A stretch of DNA of 64,000 nucleotides from Dichomitus squalens LYAD-421 SS1 (Eukaryota; Basidiomycota; Agaricomycetes; Polyporales; Polyporaceae): assembly GCF_000275845.1 (NCBI RefSeq), contig NW_006766933.1, positions 124,001 to 188,000 on the forward strand. Reading direction: 5' to 3'. Below the pieces are notes generated by a model, which saw only the letters and a program-made list of their open reading frames with translations, ran no database searches and was not told the DNA's origin. Both the position numbers and the translations under genes were made by a program. Positions 11,405 through 22,817 of the stretch are shown here, piece after piece; position 1 is the stretch's first letter, and each line of letters opens with the position of its first letter.

Positions 11405-12052
11405 TGATCACCAGTGCGTGCGTGTACGGCGCCGTGGAGCCGGGGATGGTCGCGAGCTGCTTCAATATATGCATCAAGAGGGACGTAAGAGCTGCGCACA
11501 GGAAATGCTCTCACGCTCTACGAGGAGTCAGAGCAGTAGGCGACGAACTACGCAATGCATGCAGCAGAAGGGGTTCCTTGGCGAGACTTTTTCCGAGCAC
11601 TGGTCGTTGCAATTGTGCGTCACGAGTACATATCGCCCTCAACCAAACACGTACAGTGGCCATGACTGCGGAGTGCAGAGCCGTCAGCGTGAAACGGTAG
11701 AAAGGAATTACATAACCTTGGCTTTGCAGACGATGTACTACATCGATTTCTGACGGCGCTAGATGCGCAGCGAACTCGGCACCGCCACTAGCCTTGTTTC
11801 AAGAGTCATCGCGCTGCGCTTCCACCGGAGTGTCGGACACATGACTCCAATCTTACAGCCAGAACCTACCATGTTGACAATCTCACAAGCTCTCAAAGAG
11901 CGCTGTGAAGCGTAGCTCAGCAGGAACCTATGCCTGCAAGTGGTAAGAGCAATAGGAGGTCAAGGATTCAGGTTGCAGCGACGTGACGACTCTGGCAAGA
12001 CACTTCGAGACCAAATGTAGACATTGGTCCCCAATATGACACGCGAATTATC
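11405..12052. other. Intergenic between arrestin-like and protease genes
   Basis: This is the upstream side of the arrestin-like gene and the downstream side of the protease gene. Plus-strand frames of 98-148 codons here lack any family feature and overlap the arrestin exon, so I treat them as chance. Confidence 0.4.
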
Positions 12053-15000
12053 TTACGCCTGTACACCTATGACAGGGCTCAGCCAACTCTCGAAGTCGCC
12101 CTCCTTGGTCGGATCGCCCGTAACCTTCAGCGCACGGAGGAGAATGCGGTATGAGCCGTCGGGGATCGTAGTCCCATTCGCAAACGTAGGGGTCGTGAAC
12201 GACAGTTCGTTGAAGCCCGTGCCGTCCTGCGAGCACCGACGGTGGTCAGCCAATCGGCCGTGAATCAGAAGGAATGCGTGACGGGAGACGTACGTTCACA
12301 TCTGAGTTACGCGGTAGGAAGTCCCCCTCATAGAGAGAACCAAGCGTCTTCACGCTTGCGAAAGAGCCCGATCCTGGGCCCCAGGGGAAGCTGAATAGCG
12401 AGCGTTCGAACACGTGTGTCTCTGCGTCCTCTTCGCGCCTGTTCAACGTCGTTGAGATCTTGATGTTTGGGTCGACGAGGTCAAAGCGGAGCTTCGGCGT
12501 GCCGAAGTTGAGACGCGCGACGAGGGACGGGAAGTCGGTGCTGTTGAACGTGAAGTTCTGCGGGCCGGTGATGAAGTTGCCACTCGCGTCGGCAATGGCG
12601 GGGATCTTGGCTCCAAAGAAACTGTCGGTGTTGTCGATAACCTGCGCGTTCTTGAGGGCGGCCGCAAGACCCAGGTAGGTGACATGATAGCTTTCCTGTG
12701 CGTTAGAAATCTCCAAGAAGCCAGAGAACACGGGGAAGTCGGAGGCGTTCAAACCGGTGGGCGGCGTGATCAGGACCGTAACCCTCTGGGACTGGCCAGG
12801 ATGAACTGTAAACGATGTGGGGACAAACTTGACATTTGCAGCCTTCGAGGAGAGTGGCACAGGTCCATCCGCCGGGACACCCTAGGATGCAGTTTGAGCA
12901 GATGTATCAGCGCAGGGTAGCACGCGAAATGGACGTACCCCTTGGAAGGTGAGAGCTGTTCCGGCAGGGACGTGTGAGATCTTGAAGGTTTTGGTGTCCT
13001 TGCCCTGGTTTTTGACAGTGAAAGTTTGACTACCTTGGCGTGAGCACTCTCCAATGTTGGACGAAGAGCAAGCACCGCACTCACACGCCGCGGAAGTGAG
13101 CGGTATCGTTAGTGATCAGTTCTGAGGGCGAAACCAGAACGTCCGCATGGATAGCCCTGAACGCGTCGATCAAGCCTGCACCCTGTTGGGTCAGAGTCTG
13201 GAGCGGGTCGCCATCCGTCTTGCTCGACGGCACACGCTGTGCTGTGGTCTCGAAGAGCGTGCGGGCGATACGGCCGACTGCGGGCGAGGTGCCACGCGCT
13301 TCGAACAGCAGCGCAGACACCCCAGCCACGAACGGCGTGGCCATCGACGTCCCGGAGAGGACGGCGAATGTGCCTAGGGGGACAGGGTACGTGGAAAGGA
13401 TGTTGCCACCGGGAGCGGCGACGGCAGGCTTGAAGTAGAAATCGTTCGTGGGGCCATAGGTGGTGAACGTCGAGACGAGGCCACCAGTCGAGGAGGGGAA
13501 ATTGGTACTTGCACCCGATTGGGGGAAGGAGACGGCGACAGGCGCCCCTGCTGCCAATTGCTGAGCGAGCTGTGGCACCAAAAGTTGTCAGGATAGAACC
13601 TCGTTGTTTGTTGCAAACTCGAGGGGGACGTACGAATACTCCATCGGCCGCCTGGATGAGGACAGCGGTGAAGTTGCCAACCTCAATGCCAGCGAAGCCA
13701 TTGCCGTTGCTGAGAGTGGATCAAGTCAATTGGATATGCGTCTATTGGGAGGGCAGGCTTCGCTACGTACTCGTAGATGAGGGTGACATTCCCACCCTTA
13801 GCCGCAACATTGGTCAACTTTTGTACCTGAACATGGTGGTCAGCAACAAGTTGCAGCTCATGAGACTGTGCCCGGAACTCACAAAGGTGCAAGAGCCACG
13901 GCGGACAAGGACAACGTATTTAGACAGGTCGGGAGTGCTGTCAGGAAGGGGGTTGCACGCGTCATCAGCGACGGTAACATCCGTGCTGGTCGCGTAGATT
14001 GGGAGGGTGCCTTCGACAGGGAGAGGAAGCGCACTGAAGTAAGTGATTGGATCATGGGTGACGCCATGTACGGTGAGATTCTGAAGAGGAATGATCGTGT
14101 TGTCGACAGATGCGACAGAAATTGCATCTATCCCGTTTCCGGGGCCAGAAGTGTACCACGAGCCAACAGAACCGTCATTGCCTATCGTTTTTCGTGGGTC
14201 AGCGTCATACCGAGAGTAGCGAAGGAGGGAGTGGTGGACCCGAGACATACCAGCTGCGATGGTCACGATCCGCCCGGAATCCGAAATCCTGCTAGCAACA
14301 ACTGAAGCCGTGCCCTCGGTCCAGCCATCAGTCCCACCAAGCGACAATGTGAGGATGTTGTTGCCGTCCTTGGCGCCTTGGAGGAGCGCCTCGACGATGA
14401 CTGTCAGGAGACAGATGCGAAACGAGGCCGATCAGTACAGCGCTCTACTTGGAGAGATGTCCCATATGGGACACTCACTGTCATCGGAGACGGAACCCGA
14501 GCATCCAAAGATCCTGTAGGCATTGATCGACGCGTCGAACGCGACACCGCTGATGTTGAACGGGTTGACCGGTTCCGCGCCAATGATACCCTATGGCGCA
14601 TATAGCCGCGTTGAGAGCCTCGTACCGTGATATCTGTGCTGAAGTGAAGCTTACCGCAACATGACTTCCGTGCCCGTTACACTGATCGAGAGGGTCGGAG
14701 TCAGGAACCGGCGTGTTCGTACCTGCATCGTATTGTGAGCAACGCTACTGGCTTGTTTCGGATTATTTGTATTACCGTCTGCAAAGGTTGTCAATACTAA
14801 GATCTCAATGACACAGTGCTGATTGGACTGACCATATGCATCTCCGACAAAGTCGTAGCCACCAATGACCTTATGGCCGGGACCAAAGGCTCCGCCGAGG
14901 TAAGGGTTGGTGTAGTCGACGCCCGTGTCAATGCTGCAGAGAATTCAGCGTGCTGGGTGACATATTGGACAGACCGTACGCACATTCCGATCTTGATACC

Positions 15001-15801
15001 CTTTCCGGAGATGCCCTGGGCGTGTAGCTTGTCGACACCCTATCCGACGTGACACAAGCATGTGAGCTCTATGCTTGGCAAACAAAGTAGGAGGGATACC
15101 GACGGTGATAACGTGGGTAGACTCGCCATCAGCGGGGACCTGGGGATCGTCGGGACCAGTAACAACGTGGACCTTCACAGGCCTACGTATGTCCGTCAGC
15201 GCCTATGTGGAAAGAAGACAAGGAGCCAAATAAACTTGCTTGGGAGGAGGCACGAGGACGACCGGGCGGATAGCCTTCACCCCGGGAATGGCGAGTACCT
15301 TCGAGGCATCCTATGGGGTTCATGCTACACTCAGTCTAAGGCCCCTTGCGATTCTTGACTTGATGAACGTACTTGCGCACTCTGTATGTGAATGGCGGAT
15401 TGTTTTGTTCAGTGCGATCAGGAAGTGCGGTATGTCGTACTTACGTCAAGCGTCAATACAGAACCTGTGAATAGTCCAGGAGAGTCGAATTCCTTCTCCA
15501 CCTTGAAGCCGAGACTTCTCTTCTCGAGGTGCTCGTAGAAGATATCGTGAGACTGCACTCGCTCTCCTACGTAAGCTTGGCATCAATGGTCATCATGATG
15601 CCCGAGACGCACTCTACGGTTGTCGAGCTCCCGCTTGGTAGGGATGTCCTGAGCGGCATCGACCTCGACGATGAACTTGTTAGGGATCGTGTTACCGAAA
15701 GTCGTCTTCCGGGTGAGATCGGAAGGGGAGAACTTGGCGCCCAGAGCGACGCTGGTGACAGCGAGGAGGGGAAGAACGAGTGAGACCATGCCGGGTGCCA
15801 T
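12053..15801 (-). CDS. Secreted subtilisin-like serine protease (S8, PA-domain type)
   Basis: This is a many-exon minus-strand gene of roughly 900 residues. From the preferred start at 15801 a signal peptide is visible (MVSLVLPLLAVTSVALG), then an inhibitor-type prodomain with NKFIVEVD. The catalytic triad is in order: Asp in IDTGVDYTNPYLGG (about 14890-14940), His in CNGHGSHVA (about 14660-14690), and Ser in SGTSMATPFVAGVSALL (about 13310-13360). A PA-like insert (KYVVLVRRGSCTF) lies between His and Ser. An Fn3-like C-terminal region follows (FVPTSFTVHPGQSQRVTVLI). Such enzymes are extracellular endoproteases. A methionine seven codons upstream (15822) is an alternative start. Exon ends were checked only in part; the joins around both ends of the prodomain and the Asp exon are canonical. 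Confidence 0.85.
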
Positions 15802-15822
15802 ATCGAGAGCAACCACAGACAA

Positions 15823-17063
15823 TATGAAGAGGCGTTGCGCCGCAGCGGCGTCGAGAAAAGAAAGTGATACTCGTCATTGCTCGAGGACCACTTTTATATT
15901 CGCCAAGACTCGTTCCCCGTTGTGATCATCCTAAGCATCTGTTCCGACGGAAGTGTCTCCTGAACGTTAATGCGTTCCAGAAAAACGCATCACGATACTA
16001 GGATACCGTCCTGGAGCACATGGGCGTGAGAGGCACGCCGCTATCAGCGAGATGGGAGACTCACGAGTACGGGGTTCCTGGTTCATGATTCCGACCGTGA
16101 TACGTCGTGTGAGCAGATGGCAGTAAGTAGAAGGCGTCGTCCTTGGCGGATCACGCCTGCGTCGCAATACTGTCGCGCTCCCGAGCAATCTGTCCTCCGT
16201 CAGTGGCTTGTCCTCACGAGTCACCGGCACAGGGCGGTTGATACTGATTGCGCCCGCAAGAATGACGTGGGATCTGAAGAATGTCGGGCGTTGTAAGGGC
16301 CCGCGCCATCAAGGATGATCGTCTCGCTCTGTCAAGACCCAAGACTGGTTGCAAGCCGGTGGGATGCGGTCGCCGGTAGAACTGAACTTGACTCAAGTCC
16401 CGACCAGGCGGCTTGCTTTTGCATCCCTGCTACTGGTGGGCGCCTTCCGCGCCCCCATCTCCCAACCGACTCGGGAACATCGTATACCGACGCTCCACCT
16501 GCTGAGGACTATCTTACAGTAGTGCAGTACCGTTAAGGAATATACGTCAGGAAGGGGACACTTTCAGCCTATAGATATTTGGCTGTGATTAGAATGTCCG
16601 ATGCACGAAGCAAAACGCCTAGCGGCACATGGCAATCCAATACCCATAGCTTGGACCCATATTCCACTGGGTCGTGCATCATCATCTTGTTGTCTCTTGT
16701 TGTATGAAGTGTGAGGCATACACTCTGTGTGAACATCTGTATCGGCATCCATTCTCCGTCCCCAGTTCATCTAACCGAGGGCGCCCACAGTCAAAGAACA
16801 TCTTCGATGGGAGATCCTCCGATGGCCCCCACCTTCTGATGTGGGCATATGGAGGAAGTTGCGGTTAATGCATGGACGAACCCGACCTTTGCCAGGTGGT
16901 CTTCCTCGCAGCTACGGTCGTCGCCTTATAGTATGGATTTGAGGGTGGTGCAGCAGACAGCTGATGACGACGAAGCCCCGTCACGGCACCAGATCTGGTC
17001 TTCTGCGATTCTTCACTTGAGTCCAGTATATAACCTGTCGGGTCGATCCATTTCTACTTTCCA
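15823..17063. other. Intergenic, no gene seen
   Basis: About 1.2 kb separates the divergent protease and cupin genes. I see no repeat and no conserved frame in it. It should hold both promoters. Confidence 0.4.
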
Positions 17064-17852
17064 ATGCTCCGCTTCGCTCTCAAGCCATCGCCCACTCTCA
17101 AGCTCGTCGCTCGCCCAAACGCAAACCGCCTCGCGCTACACATTCGCACGACCTCCAGAGCTTCTTTCGTGACCATGGCGCAGTGGAAGCCGAACACCGA
17201 GCCCCCGGAGACGGTCTGCGTCATCAAGAACATTGCGAAGCTCACGTCCGAGAGCGACAAGTTCCGGCGCGTCATGTGGACCGGGCGCAACAGCCAGCTC
17301 GTCATCATGACAGTCCCTATTGGTGGGGAGATCGGGGAGGTGAGTGTACGAGGTGACCTGGGTGAATGTATGCGCTGACCGGTCGGTGTAGGAACGGCAC
17401 ACCGTCGACCAACACCTCAACTTCCTGTCCGGGACGGGCGTTGCCGTCATTGACGGAAAGCGTGTAAGTTTGACGCACATATAGAAGGCACAGGCGTGCT
17501 GAGGTACGCATATAGGAGGAACCCGTCAGCCCTGGCGACGTGGTGATTGTCCCTGCTGGCGCATTGCACAACGTAAGTTCATGCTGTGCCTTGGCACATG
17601 CGCATACACTCACTCCACATCGCGCCCATAGTTCAAGAACACTGGTCCGACCCCGCTCATTCTCTCGACTGTGAGTATCTTCGTCCCGTTATCGCGCCAG
17701 GGCAATTCCTCACAGTCCCTCCAAAGGTGTACGCGCCTGCAGAGCACAAGGCGGACACCGTTCACGACACTCTGGAGCAAGGTGAGAGACTCGAGGAAGA
17801 GGGGAAGGACGAGCCTCCCTCATGGGCAAAGGATCTGCACAAGAAGCCGTAG
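17064..17852 (+). CDS. Small cupin-domain protein
   Basis: Five exons (17064-17339, 17392-17463, 17516-17572, 17632-17670, 17727-17852) give 189 residues. The cupin barrel motifs are visible: IGGEIGEERHTVDQHLNFLSGTG (metal-ligand region with E and H), then PGDVVIVPAGALHNFKNTG (second motif with H). The tail VYAPAEHKADTVHDT is typical of small bacterial-type cupins related to mannose-6-phosphate isomerase. The first about 35 residues are basic and Ser/Arg-rich (MLRFALKPSPTLKLVARPN) and could be a mitochondrial presequence. A second methionine (MAQWKPN, 17175) would give a 152-residue cytosolic form. The substrate is unknown. Confidence 0.82.
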
Positions 17853-17962
17853 GCATCATCATTGCCAGAATCAGTCCCGGAAGACACGAGATGAACGCAT
17901 TATTTCGCCTATCATACAACATTGGCATGCAGAATGTCATCAGTCACGCCAGACTCACGGGA

Positions 17963-18817
17963 CTATGCTTCCGTCGTAGATGTCGTTGTAGTTTCCGGAG
18001 GACCCTGCACCTTCAATCCAGCTTCCTCCAACAGCCTCTGTAGTCGGTGCTCATTATGCAGCTTGGTAATGTCATCCGAGCCTCCTAGCGAGCTCCCCTG
18101 CAGTACAGGTTGGTTACGGTCAGATATCGCACCCAGATGATAAGACAATGGAAGTGTTCACCTTTAGGATGATGTTCGGGACTGTCCTTCGCCCGGTCAG
18201 CCTAGCAAGGATAGCCTGGACTTGGGGACCATCCGAGCGAACATTCAACTCGACCACTTTGGGAGGCGGTGTGATGCCGTAAGAGTTCAGGAGCGCCTTG
18301 GCTTTTTGCGAATACCTGGCAGGAGGCCGTGTCAAACAGCTAAAGAGATGACTCGAAGCAGGGATACGTACGGGCAGTACGTCTTACTAAAAACCACCAG
18401 CGGATACTGCTCCTTCAGCCTTTTCAAGTGGTCTTCCCACTCGTAGTCCCCATCTGGCGAGTACACGCGCAGATCTACGGGCTCGTCCGCATTGACCTGG
18501 ACGCTCCCCAGCCCCTTCACGCGAATGGAACCGCCGTCCTCGTCCAGCTTGCGTTCTGAGTGGGCGGTGACGAAGTGCAGGAGCGCGTCGATCTCGTGCA
18601 CCTCGGCGTCGGCTTTCGCTTGTGCAATGACACCCGCGCGTGAGGAGTCGGGTGAATATCCTAAGTCTTTGAGAGACTCACGGAGCGAGAGGAAGGAGGG
18701 CGTGCCGTGCTGCGCGAGGTAGTAGACGGACGCGACAAGGAGGAGCAAGAGCATCCAGAGGATGCGGCGGCGGCGGTAGGGCGAGCCAGACCAGGGGCGT
18801 GAGGTCGGTGGGTTCAT
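17963..18817 (-). CDS. Membrane-anchored glutaredoxin (Grx6/7-like)
   Basis: Three exons (18372-18817, 18162-18315, 17963-18097) give 244 residues. A basic stretch (RRRR) is followed by one hydrophobic segment (WMLLLLLVASVYYLA, residues about 20-35), a signal anchor. A linker leads to the glutaredoxin fold with KTYCPYS (Cys148 to Ser151, split by intron 1), TVPNIIL and GGSDDITKLH, the glutathione-binding blocks. Single-cysteine CPYS glutaredoxins with an N-terminal anchor resemble yeast Grx6 and Grx7 of the early secretory pathway. It is tail-to-tail with the cupin gene, 110 bp apart. Confidence 0.85.
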
Positions 18818-19458
18818 GTTGCGTTCCTGTAAGTTTCAGGTCTCAGCAATAGCGGTCTGTGACGAGGGATGGCGTTGGGTTGGAGCTATCTGGGACGATG
18901 AATGAGAGTCAGAGTCGAAGAGGGCGGTGTGTGACTCAGGGCCGCGACGAGAGCAGCGTCAATCTGGTGCTAGACAGATGCCGCAGGACGTCTGGGAATC
19001 CTGGGGTCGAGACGGACGTAAGGAAGACGCAGGCGGGGGCGTGGAGCCCGCGGTCATTGCATGCGTGAGGCGGTGGCTTGGTTTAAAAGTGGGACACACG
19101 GTCCGACGACTACGGGGATGGCGGGCTTCCTTTTCGAGCGGTAGCGTCACGTGTATACCGGGCGTCCTCAAAGTACCAGCAGGCTAACGCCCATAGCGGT
19201 ACATCCTGCTCCCTCTATCGAACACTGTAAGCGGCCCCGAAACCATTTCAAGCGTATTCCTGCAAAGTTTGACCAAAATCTGCGCGATGGTCCATGAGAT
19301 ACAGCAAGCGGCGAGTTTAGCAGCATATAAGCGCCCATCCAGCGCGCCGCAGAACAGAACGCCTAGAGTAGCACTGTAGCAGGACTGCTTCTTCTAGTGA
19401 CTGCCGGCGACAGACTGTCTCCCTCTCGCTACGGTTGGTATCTTTGCTGACGTGTTTC
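18818..19458. promoter_or_regulatory. Divergent promoter region, glutaredoxin and COG2
   Basis: A 641-bp stretch separates the start codons of two divergent genes. No TATA box or repeat is obvious. It must hold both promoters. Confidence 0.4.
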
Positions 19459-22400
19459 ATGGCCTCTCTCAAAAGTCCGGATGCGCTGCGGTTACGGGAT
19501 CCCTTCGAGTTGGATAGGCTCGCCGAGGAACTCGAAGCCCGAGAGTCCTCCGCCCCTCGCAAGAAAGCCAACAAACCTGACGACGACGAACTTCCGGAGG
19601 GGGCACACGACCTCCCCGTATACGCCCCGCTTTCTCACGACAACAAGTATTTGTCCGCAGAGACGTTCGACGTCGAGCAGTTCCTGCTCTCGCGCGCGTA
19701 CACCTCGCTCCCGGACTTACGCACGGAACTGCGAGATTACCACGCTGCCCTCAAGGAGGAGCTCGTCAAGCTGATCAACGATGACTACGAGGCGTTCATC
19801 AGTCTCAGCACGGACTTGCGGGGAGAGGGAGCGAGGTTAGAGAGCATGAAGCGGCCTCTGGCGGACTTGAAGGCGGGGGTGCTCGTACGTCGTACACAAT
19901 TCGTCATAGGCTATAGTGAATTGATGAAGTACATGGCCGTACACGCGTAGGAGGCAAGAAAGACGCTGCAGGTTGTCCAGGACGACATCAAGGATAAGCT
20001 GGACAAGCGTGCGGTCATCCGAGAACAGCAGGCGTTTCTTCAGTTGCTCCTGAAGATCTCGGAGTCCATTACACGGCTGGAGTCTCTGTTGTTGATCACA
20101 TCACCGGATGATGCGGAGAAGGGTGATTCTGGCGTTGGGCAGGTGCAGCCGTTGCCTCGCACGGAGACCGAGGCGGAGGACAGGTGAGTGTATGCGCTAA
20201 AAACATGTCGAAAACGTCATAAATAACATACTTCAAAAGGACACGAGGAAACCGTGCAAAGCACATAGCACGCGTAGCAGCTGAGTATACGCAACTACTC
20301 TATCACGTCGAGCGAGCGAGCACGCAGCCCTGTGCATTCATCGACGAACACCAATGGGTTTGTGGGCCTTTCAGACACAGTCACGCCCCGTGCTGAATCT
20401 GCCGCGTGTGCAGCGCGTCGAGCGCATCAAATCCACGCTATCCTCTGACCTCGACCACTTGTTGGCAACGGCGCTGAACTCGCTCGTCGGCGGCCATGGC
20501 AAGCCGAGCAAACCGACAGATATCGAGAAGTCGAAGCTGTACGCGGACGTGACGGAGTGTCTGCGCACGTACGACATGCTTGGACTCTGGCGAGACGCAG
20601 AGGACGTGCTCCGGCGAGAGGTCGTCCGGGACTTCGTCAAGAAGGTATGTTCCATGATTATACGGCATGGCGAACTCGTCGTGACGTTCTACGCAGACAA
20701 TATACCCCGGTGCGCTTGCAGCCCCTCGCTCGCCCATCGTTCCGCATACCCCACTGCCCACCCGAACAGGTGCTGCGTCCCCCGCACCACCCATGACCGC
20801 GTCCCTCCCGCCGCGCACCCCCTACACCCCCTTCACCGCGTTCGCGTCCAAACAGAACCCATTCGAGTTCGCGCTCCGCGCAGACGCGCACTCCTCCTCC
20901 CCGACCGCGAACCTGGCGCACATCCTCGACGAGACGGACGACCCGCTCGCGGCGCTCTACAACGCCATCCTCCGCTTCGTCGACAGGGACATGCGGCGGA
21001 TCATGGAGATCGCGGAGGCGGTGTGCGTCAAGTCTGGCTCGCGCGCCGTGGCAGATCAGGGCGCGAAGAGAGGTGGGGAGGAGCCCGGGTTCGAGATCAT
21101 GGCGAACGTCGTGTGGTCCGAGATCGGGCGTGCGTTGATGGACGAGCTGGGGAGCGTGATCTTCGCTGCGGGCAAGCCGGACGAGTTCCGGAAGGTGAGC
21201 GCGGCCAGTTGGTGTGAACGCGCTACGGAAACTGAGCGCGAGGTTGGCTGCAGCACCACGAGACGACGCAGGCGTTCATCCGCGCGCTCGAGTTCCTGGC
21301 ACCGTCGGTGCAGTCGGTGGAGGCGATGCGGACGCACATCGTGTTCACGTCCTTTGAGCGGCGGTGGCAGCTCCCCGTGTACTTTCAGCTGCGGTGGAAG
21401 GAGATCGTCACGAAGCTCGAGGAGTCGCTCGCGACGACGAAACTTGAACGGAACAAAGGTGCGTATGTACTGTCGTAGGCCACGCCGGGAAGCGCAAGCC
21501 GAGCGTATTGTACAGCCCTTGCGCCATTCGCCACACCACAGGCGGCGGCGATTTGCAATGCTATCCGGGCATGCTGGAGCGCGGAGGTGTATATCCCGCA
21601 ACTCAGCTCGAGGTTTTGGCGGCTCACGCTCCAGGTGCGGTTGGTTCCGTGTCAACGACGCCTGTACTCAATATGCATGGTCTGCAGATCCTGAGTAGGT
21701 ACCGGACATGGCTGGACAAGAGTCTACCGCCCCCCGAGCCCACTGCCAAGGTCGCGGCTGCTGTTGCACTAGAGCGAATAGGAACTGTAAGCCGCGTTCG
21801 TTCGTACCTACTGAAAGCGACTTCTGACAAGCCCACTAGTCCGCGTCCTCGCCGACAACACGTTCTTCCACGCCGATACCGACCGAGGGCGCGTCCGCCG
21901 AGAGCATTGCTGCAGACGATGCCCTATTGCAGCAATTCGCCACGGCGATCACGGACATCAAGGCACTGGAGGTGGACGTCATGAAGCTCTGGATAGAGCA
22001 GCTGAACACTATGCTGCCCGACTCGACGCTGGCCGAAGACGAGCAGGAGGCCACTCCGGAGGGTACGTTCGTCGTGCGCTCGCTTCTCGCTATCGTTCTA
22101 ACCCGCCACTCACGCCTGTGCAGAGGCGCTGGAGCAAGCCCTGTCTAAGCTCACGTCCCTCGTCCCGACCCTTACGAGCCAGATCGTCCTCATCCTCTCC
22201 CGCCGCGGCTGCGACGCGCTCCTGCCCATGCGCTCCATCCCGTCCCAGTTCCGCGCATCAGCCAAGAAGACGCCTACCGAGCCGAGCTACTTCGTCTCGC
22301 TCATCTTCAAGCACACCAAGGCGTTTTTCGGTATACAGACTGTCGACGGCCCCGGGGCGGCGCTCAAGGACGTGCTGCTTAAGCCGGTCGCAGAGGATGT

Positions 22401-22737
22401 GTTCGAGCTCGTTGCGCAGCGGTACATGTACTGGCTGTCAGCGATGAAGAAGACGGAGGAGGGGCTGCGGAAGCTGAAGCGGGGCAAGAAGTCGTACTCA
22501 CTCTTCGGGAAGACAGACGATGACGGAAAGGCGGATGAGGATAAAATCCGTACGCAGATGATCCTCGACGTTGACGCGTTCGGGAGGGAGGCCGAGTCGC
22601 TGGGTGTCACAATACAGGAGAACGTGACGTATAGAAGTCTTGCTGAGATGGCTCGCTCATCCGTGACCGAGGGTGAGTGCTTTCCTATCGATGCTTGCCA
22701 GAAATGCCGGCTTATATCTCTCATGGAAGACACTTAA
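19459..22737 (+). CDS. COG2: Conserved oligomeric Golgi complex subunit 2
   Basis: Eleven exons join in frame to 902 residues: 19459-19884, 19951-20183, 20240-20357, 20414-20644, 20697-21194, 21254-21458, 21516-21634, 21688-21786, 21840-22062, 22124-22672 and 22730-22737. The N-terminus holds the COG2 family block (VYAPLSHDNKYLSAETFDVE, then FLLSRAYTSLPDLRTEL). Later blocks include EYTQLLYHVERA, DEHQWRVERIKSTLSSDLDH, IYPGALAAPRSPIVPHTP and FWRLTLQILSRYRTWLDKSL. COG2 is a lobe A subunit of the tether that captures retrograde vesicles at the Golgi. The last exon is only 8 nt (DT-stop). Reading straight through that intron instead adds about 15 residues and ends on the same codons. The gene is convergent with VPS8, 80 bp apart. 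Confidence 0.9.
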
Positions 22738-22817
22738 CCTCGCCCTTGCTCTCACAATAACCCATTCACCATGGTCCTCAAATCCTGTGATTACATATAT
22801 GATGGACAGTATGCTGC

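Noticed and set aside
11905..11985. GCGTAGCTCAGCAGG, resembling a tRNA A box
   Set aside because: No matching B box or cloverleaf could be drawn downstream.
21056..21655. Minus-strand 199-codon frame opposite COG2
   Set aside because: It is the antisense shadow of COG2 exons, whose frame is supported by many family blocks.
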